From assembly GCA_024636405.1 (NCBI GenBank), contig JAGXHC010000114.1:1-9972 (forward strand): a DNA stretch of 9,972 bases, read 5' to 3'. This DNA is from Sulfitobacter sp. GTDB lineage: Bacteria; Pseudomonadota; Alphaproteobacteria; Rhodobacterales; Rhodobacteraceae. Positions within the stretch are counted from its first letter, which is position 1; each line of letters opens with the position of its first letter. The position numbers and the translations under genes were made by a program. Under the pieces are notes generated by a model. That model was not told the origin of the DNA and ran no database searches. It was given only the letters and a program-made list of their open reading frames with translations. Positions 6,412 through 9,972 of this stretch are shown here, one piece after another.

Positions 6412-9141
6412 TTATGCCAGCACGGCGTCGCTATTTGCAGGATCGTCCGTGGCCTGCACATGTTGCGGCAGACTGACATCGAAAATCGCGCCGGGCCCAT
6501 CGGGGTGATAGTTTATATCGCCCCCCAGCCGCGCCATGATTTCACGGCAGATTGCCAGACCCAGCCCGGCACCGTCTTCTTCTACCCCGGTCAGGCGCGA
6601 AAATTTCTCGAAAATAAGGCTGTGTGCGTCCGGCGCGATGCCTTTGCCGTTATCGCCGAACCGAATACACAGCACGCCGCCTTGGACTGTCACCGAGATT
6701 GTCAGTTGCGGCACCTCGGCACGGCAATATTTCTGCGCATTGGCGATCAGATTGATAAACACCTGCGCCAGTCGGTCAGGATCGGTTGTCAGCATCACAT
6801 TCTCGGACGCAGGGTCGCGTGCAATCTTCAACCTGCGCTTCGCCCCTGCCTGGGTGGTCAGAACAGCATGGTCCAATACATCGCGCAGGCAGATATGCTG
6901 GCGATTCAATGTCACTTGGCCGTTTTCCAGCACCGACAGATCCAGCAGATCGTCCAGCAAGCGGGTCAGACGGATCGCTTCACTGTGGATAATCGACGCG
7001 TAACGCGATTTCTCTTCACCGCTGAGGGTGTCGGCGTCGCGCAGGATCTCCGAAAAGGACCGGATCGACGTCATGGGCGTGCGCAACTCATGGCTGATCT
7101 GACTGAGAAAACCGTCCTTTTGCAGGGAAATCTGCGTTAGTTTTTCGTTTACCTCACGCAGCTGTTCTGCGGTTTGGGACAACTCGTGCGATTTGGCCTC
7201 AAGCTGGCTTGAATATTCCAGCATTTGCGCGGATTCGTCCGCCACCGCCAGCAGATCCTGCACCGACACCGACGCGCCGCCAACGATCTGGGCCACCATC
7301 GCATGAGCGGTCGCCGCCCCGACAGATGCCGCAAGCTCGCGCTCCAGCGCCTGCACAAAATCCGGTGTCGGCTCTGGCAGCCTCCCCACCAGCCCCTGCG
7401 CACGGGCGCTGGCAGCAAAGAACGCCTGCGCCTCCGCCGCGCCCAAAATGCGTTGCGACATGATCATCAGGTCCTCGTTTCCGGCCACGGACGCGCTCCA
7501 GCCCCGCGCAGGTCCGGAATGATCAAAGACGTTGACGAACTGCGCGCCCTGCAACCGCTCTATCGGGTCGGGAAAGCTGAACAACGAGACAAGCCCAAAG
7601 CTCAGCGCATTAAGCGTGAGGCTCCAGACCACGGCGTGCACGGTCGGATCAAGCCCGTCGATGCCAAACAGCGCCTGCGGGCGCAGCCATTCCAGCCCCA
7701 TCAACCCCTGATCAAACGTTGCCAGTGACAGCGCGGCACCGGGACCAAAGCTGGGCAACAGCATGGTAAAGACCCACAGCGAAAATCCGACGCCAAGCCC
7801 GCAAAGCGCGCCCGCACGTGTCGCCCCGCGCCAGAAAATCCCCCCCAGCAGCGCCGGCAGAAACTGCGCCACGCCACCAAACGATATCGTGCCGATTGCC
7901 GCCAGCGCCCCGCTGCCGCCCGACGCCCGGTAATGGAAATAGCCAAGTGCAATGATGAAAAGGATCGACAGTCGCCGCGCCAGAATAACAACGTTGCGCA
8001 CATCGCCAGACTGTGTCGCGCCTCCCTTGCGCAGGGCCAGCCATATCGGCATCACGATATGGTTGCTGACCATCGTGGACAGCGCCAATGTGGCGACAAT
8101 CACCATTGAAGTTGCCGAGGAAAAACCGCCAAGGAAAGAAAACATCGCCAGCCCGCTTTGCCCCTGGCTGAGCGGGATCGACAGCACAAACAGATCCGGG
8201 TTGGTGCCCGGCGGCAACAGATCAAGACCGACAACCGCGATGGGCACGACAAACAGGCTCATCAGCATGAGATACAGCGGAAAAGCCCAGCTTGCGATTT
8301 GCAGGTGGCGTTCGTCGTCGTTCTCGACAACCAGCACCTGAAACATACGCGGCAGGCAGACAAAGGCCGCCGCCGCCAACACCGTAAGCGCGGCCCAGCG
8401 GCTGCCCTTCACTTCCCATCGGCCAATTTCAGACGCGTCAATGCGCGCCAGCGTCGCCTCCAGCCCGCCTGCGACCCCCCACACCACAAAGACGCCCACC
8501 GCCAGCAACGCCAGAAGTTTCACAACGGCCTCAACGGCGATGGCGATGACCACCCCGTGGTGGCGTTCATTGACGTTGAGGTTTCGCGTCCCGAAAAGCA
8601 CGGTGAAAAGCGACAATCCGGCAGCAACCCATAACGCCGCCTGCGCTGAATTGACCGGATTTTCAAGGCGGCTGGCGCTGAAGGGATCTGCGGACGCGAA
8701 AATTGACAGCGACAAGGCCACAGATTGCAATTGCAGCGCAATATACGGCGTGACCCCGATAACGGCCATGACCGTGACGACGATCGCCAGCGTATTGGAT
8801 TTGCCATAGCGTGAAGATATCAGGTCCGCGACCGATGTGACCCGGTGACTGCGCCCGATGCGCACCAGACGCCGCAGCACCCACCACCAGCCGATCATCA
8901 CCAGTGATGGGCCAAGGTAGATCGTGACATACTCAAGCCCTGACCGCGCGGCATAGCCCACCGCGCCGTAAAACGTCCAGGCCGTACAATAAATCGACAG
9001 CGACAAGGTATAGACCAGCGGAGACCGCAAGAGCCAGTCACCGCGCCCGCGCAGCGCCGCACGCTCTGCCGCAAATGCAACAATGAACAACACCGCCACA
9101 TAGGCAAGGCAAACGATGACAAGCTGATTGAGCGTCACCAT
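6412..9141 (-). CDS. Sensor histidine kinase with N-terminal SLC5 sodium/solute symporter domain (CbrA-like)
   Basis: The product is 909 residues. Residues about 5-525 form an SLC5-type symporter domain with some 13 helices (LYVTIYLGPSL-like region at 70-80, GFSSATSMVIVATLALSTMV at 339-358). A STAC linker follows at about 553-622 (LMIMSQRILGAAEAQAFF, later ELAASVGAATAHAM). A coiled coil lies at 640-672. HisKA has SHELRTPMTS with phosphoacceptor His684. HATPase_c has N-box NLIANAQKY (797-805), GDNGKGI (829-835) and GAGLGL (857-862). All catalytic motifs are intact. It should sense, or sense while carrying, a small solute in the inner membrane and phosphorylate a partner, most likely the receiver at 9444. 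Pseudomonas CbrA has the same plan plus a PAS domain, missing here. The frame is open upstream to 9333, but ATG 9141 overlaps the upstream stop (TGATG), showing translational coupling. The ligand is unknown. Confidence 0.93.
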   Translation of the reverse strand: MVTLNQLVIVCLAYVAVLFIVAFAAERAALRGRGDWLLRSPLVYTLSLSIYCTAWTFYGAVGYAARSGLEYVTIYLGPSLVMIGWWWVLRRLVRIGRSHRVTSVADLISSRYGKSNTLAIVVTVMAVIGVTPYIALQLQSVALSLSIFASADPFSASRLENPVNSAQAALWVAAGLSLFTVLFGTRNLNVNERHHGVVIAIAVEAVVKLLALLAVGVFVVWGVAGGLEATLARIDASEIGRWEVKGSRWAALTVLAAAAFVCLPRMFQVLVVENDDERHLQIASWAFPLYLMLMSLFVVPIAVVGLDLLPPGTNPDLFVLSIPLSQGQSGLAMFSFLGGFSSATSMVIVATLALSTMVSNHIVMPIWLALRKGGATQSGDVRNVVILARRLSILFIIALGYFHYRASGGSGALAAIGTISFGGVAQFLPALLGGIFWRGATRAGALCGLGVGFSLWVFTMLLPSFGPGAALSLATFDQGLMGLEWLRPQALFGIDGLDPTVHAVVWSLTLNALSFGLVSLFSFPDPIERLQGAQFVNVFDHSGPARGWSASVAGNEDLMIMSQRILGAAEAQAFFAASARAQGLVGRLPEPTPDFVQALERELAASVGAATAHAMVAQIVGGASVSVQDLLAVADESAQMLEYSSQLEAKSHELSQTAEQLREVNEKLTQISLQKDGFLSQISHELRTPMTSIRSFSEILRDADTLSGEEKSRYASIIHSEAIRLTRLLDDLLDLSVLENGQVTLNRQHICLRDVLDHAVLTTQAGAKRRLKIARDPASENVMLTTDPDRLAQVFINLIANAQKYCRAEVPQLTISVTVQGGVLCIRFGDNGKGIAPDAHSLIFEKFSRLTGVEEDGAGLGLAICREIMARLGGDINYHPDGPGAIFDVSLPQHVQATDDPANSDAVLA

Positions 9142-9428
9142 CAGTGGAGCGCGCCATCGCCGGACATCTGCGGTGTGTCTGATGCCCGTGTGCGGCGCCA
9201 CAGGGCAAAAGCGGCGGCAATCAGCAACAACCAGACGCCGAAAACATAGCGCAGCGCGGCACTCATCTGCATGCTGGCGGGCACCGCCTCTGCGGAACCC
9301 TCTGCCACCGGCCACAGCAGCGGCACCATCCACAGCCCCAGACCCAGCAGCGGCAGCACCCGAACCGCGTCCATCATCCGCCGCAGGCGGTAGCTGCGAC
9401 GCTCCAGAAACAAGGGCTGGCGCGACAT
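9141..9428 (-). CDS. Small two-helix membrane protein preceding the transporter-kinase
   Basis: The product is 95 residues. A basic N-terminus (SRQPLFLERRSYRLRR) is followed by two hydrophobic segments, about residues 22-42 (VRVLPLLGLGLWMVPLLWPV) and 60-77 (YVFGVWLLLIAAAFALWRR), then a short polar tail. Its stop codon overlaps the kinase ATG by one base, and it begins 15 bases after the receiver's stop codon, so it is fixed in the middle of the operon. Its size and place recall the small two-helix partner proteins (such as DUF4212/DUF485) found before SLC5 symporters, but the sequence shows no clear match. It could be a subunit or assembly partner of the transporter domain. An internal ATG codon near residue 18 is a less likely start. 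Function unknown. Confidence 0.75.
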   Translation of the reverse strand: MSRQPLFLERRSYRLRRMMDAVRVLPLLGLGLWMVPLLWPVAEGSAEAVPASMQMSAALRYVFGVWLLLIAAAFALWRRTRASDTPQMSGDGALH

Positions 9429-9443
9429 CCGCTCAGCCCCAGG

Positions 9444-9818
9444 TCATGTCGCCGTCAGTTCGCGGACGGCTTCCAACATATCGGTGTTCGAAAACGGTTT
9501 GGTCATGAACCTGCTGACCCCGGCTTTTTCCGCCATGTCGCGGTCGCGGGCCTGCCCCCGTGCCGTCAGCATCAGCACGGGCAGGTTTTCAAACGCGGGA
9601 TCCGCGCGCAGATCGCACAGGATTTCAAACCCGCTTCTGCCGGGCAGCATCACATCCAGCATCACCAGATCGGGCACAGATTTGCGGATTACATCCATGG
9701 CTGTCGCGCCATTCGCCAGGGTCTCCACCCGCCAGCCCTCCCGGCTGAGCAGAAAGCGGATCGCCTCAGCAATGTTCAGTTCGTCTTCGACCAGCACGAC
9801 GCGTTTGCCAGTGGACAT
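9444..9818 (-). CDS. Single-domain CheY-like response regulator
   Basis: The product is 124 residues and consists of one receiver domain. Acidic pocket residues are Glu11 and Asp12 (VLVEDE), the phosphoacceptor is Asp55 (LVMLDVMLPGRSGFE), the switch Thr is Thr85 (VLMLTARG) and the conserved Lys is Lys107 (FMTKPFS). No output domain is attached, so it must act by binding another protein or by passing phosphate on. GGGAGGG lies five to six bases before ATG 9818, a strong ribosome-binding site; the frame is open to 9875 but without support. It is the first gene of the four-gene cluster and the obvious partner of the SLC5-STAC kinase. The receiver call is certain; the partner is inferred from gene order. 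Confidence 0.95.
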   Translation of the reverse strand: MSTGKRVVLVEDELNIAEAIRFLLSREGWRVETLANGATAMDVIRKSVPDLVMLDVMLPGRSGFEILCDLRADPAFENLPVLMLTARGQARDRDMAEKAGVSRFMTKPFSNTDMLEAVRELTAT

Positions 9819-9832
9819 TTGTACCCTCCCGT

Positions 9833-9862
9833 CGGCAGCTGCCGTCCCCGTCTGACGCGGGG
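9833..9862. promoter_or_regulatory. Two inverted repeats in the leader of the receiver operon
   Basis: A perfect 12-base palindrome CGGCAGCTGCCG (9833-9844) sits right next to the ribosome-binding site of the receiver gene. Beside it CCCCG (9846-9850) pairs with CGGGG (9858-9862) over a seven-base loop. They could be an operator, or RNA hairpins tuning translation of the first gene; GC-rich DNA makes chance possible. Confidence 0.3.
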
Positions 9863-9883
9863 TACGCTGCAGCACCGCGTGCG

Positions 9884-9912
9884 AGGATGCAACGGATCGC
9901 GGGGTCTGTCAA
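9884..9912 (-). promoter_or_regulatory. Sigma70-type promoter of the receiver/kinase/FliM-like cluster
   Basis: On the minus strand TTGACA (9907-9912) is followed by a 17-base spacer and CATCCT (9884-9889). The -35 is a perfect match; the -10 keeps three of six consensus bases, as is common in alphaproteobacteria. It predicts a leader of about 60 bases before ATG 9818. Confidence 0.6.
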
Positions 9913-9972
9913 AAGGCGATGTGCGGGCGCGATGGCTGTGAGACCTGATTGGCTTGCAGCGCAAGGCCAAAA

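Noticed and set aside
6348..6500. Upstream extension of the FliM-like gene
   Set aside because: It overlaps the end of the kinase gene and has no family similarity, while TTG 6347 has a strong ribosome-binding site.
6373..7140. A 255-codon open frame on the plus strand opposite the kinase gene
   Set aside because: It covers the conserved HisKA/HATPase coding region on the other strand, and its product has no recognisable features.
9142..9333. N-terminal extension of the transporter-kinase by 64 residues
   Set aside because: It overlaps the small two-helix gene in another frame and is Arg/Cys-rich; ATG 9141 starts right before the first membrane helix.

Overview
The window looks like chromosomal DNA of an alphaproteobacterium, most likely from the Rhodobacterales (Roseobacter group). 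Base composition is GC-rich. A GapR/DUF2312 nucleoid protein, an HWE-family hybrid histidine kinase, a single-copy trigger factor and an SLC5-STAC sensor kinase occur together, and their sequence style fits that group. Species cannot be named from the sequence alone.

Layout, left to right. (1) 2-1015 (+): the 3' part of an HWE-type hybrid sensor kinase (PAS tail, kinase, receiver), cut by the window edge. (2) 1121-2507 (-): trigger factor (tig) with a clear intrinsic terminator, convergent with the kinase. (3) 2718-3584 (-): an exported protein with two PilJ-like repeats. (4) 3732-4016 (-): gapR, followed by a probable terminator. (5) 4122-4361 and 4426-4848 (+): a two-helix membrane protein and a DUF442/TIGR01244 phosphatase- or rhodanese-like protein, divergent from gapR. 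(6) 4849-5126: a gap with no convincing gene. (7) 5127-9818 (-): a compact four-gene cluster read from right to left. Its genes are a single-domain CheY-like receiver, a small two-helix membrane protein, a large sensor kinase whose N-terminal half is a Na+/solute symporter (SLC5-STAC-HisKA-HATPase, CbrA-like but without PAS), and a FliM/FliN-like SpoA-domain protein with an acidic hexapeptide-repeat tail. A good sigma70-type promoter (TTGACA, 17 bp spacer, CATCCT) lies upstream of the receiver gene.

The most interesting part is the 5127-9818 cluster. A transporter-like kinase, a stand-alone receiver and an orphan FliM-like protein in one probable operon suggest that solute sensing may be passed by phosphotransfer to the receiver, with the SpoA protein as a possible partner, in the way CheY meets FliM. 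The gene order, domains and spacing are seen in the sequence; the signalling link is inference. The other genes are ordinary housekeeping or accessory genes: protein folding (tig), nucleoid/topology control (gapR), and small membrane or exported proteins of unknown role.
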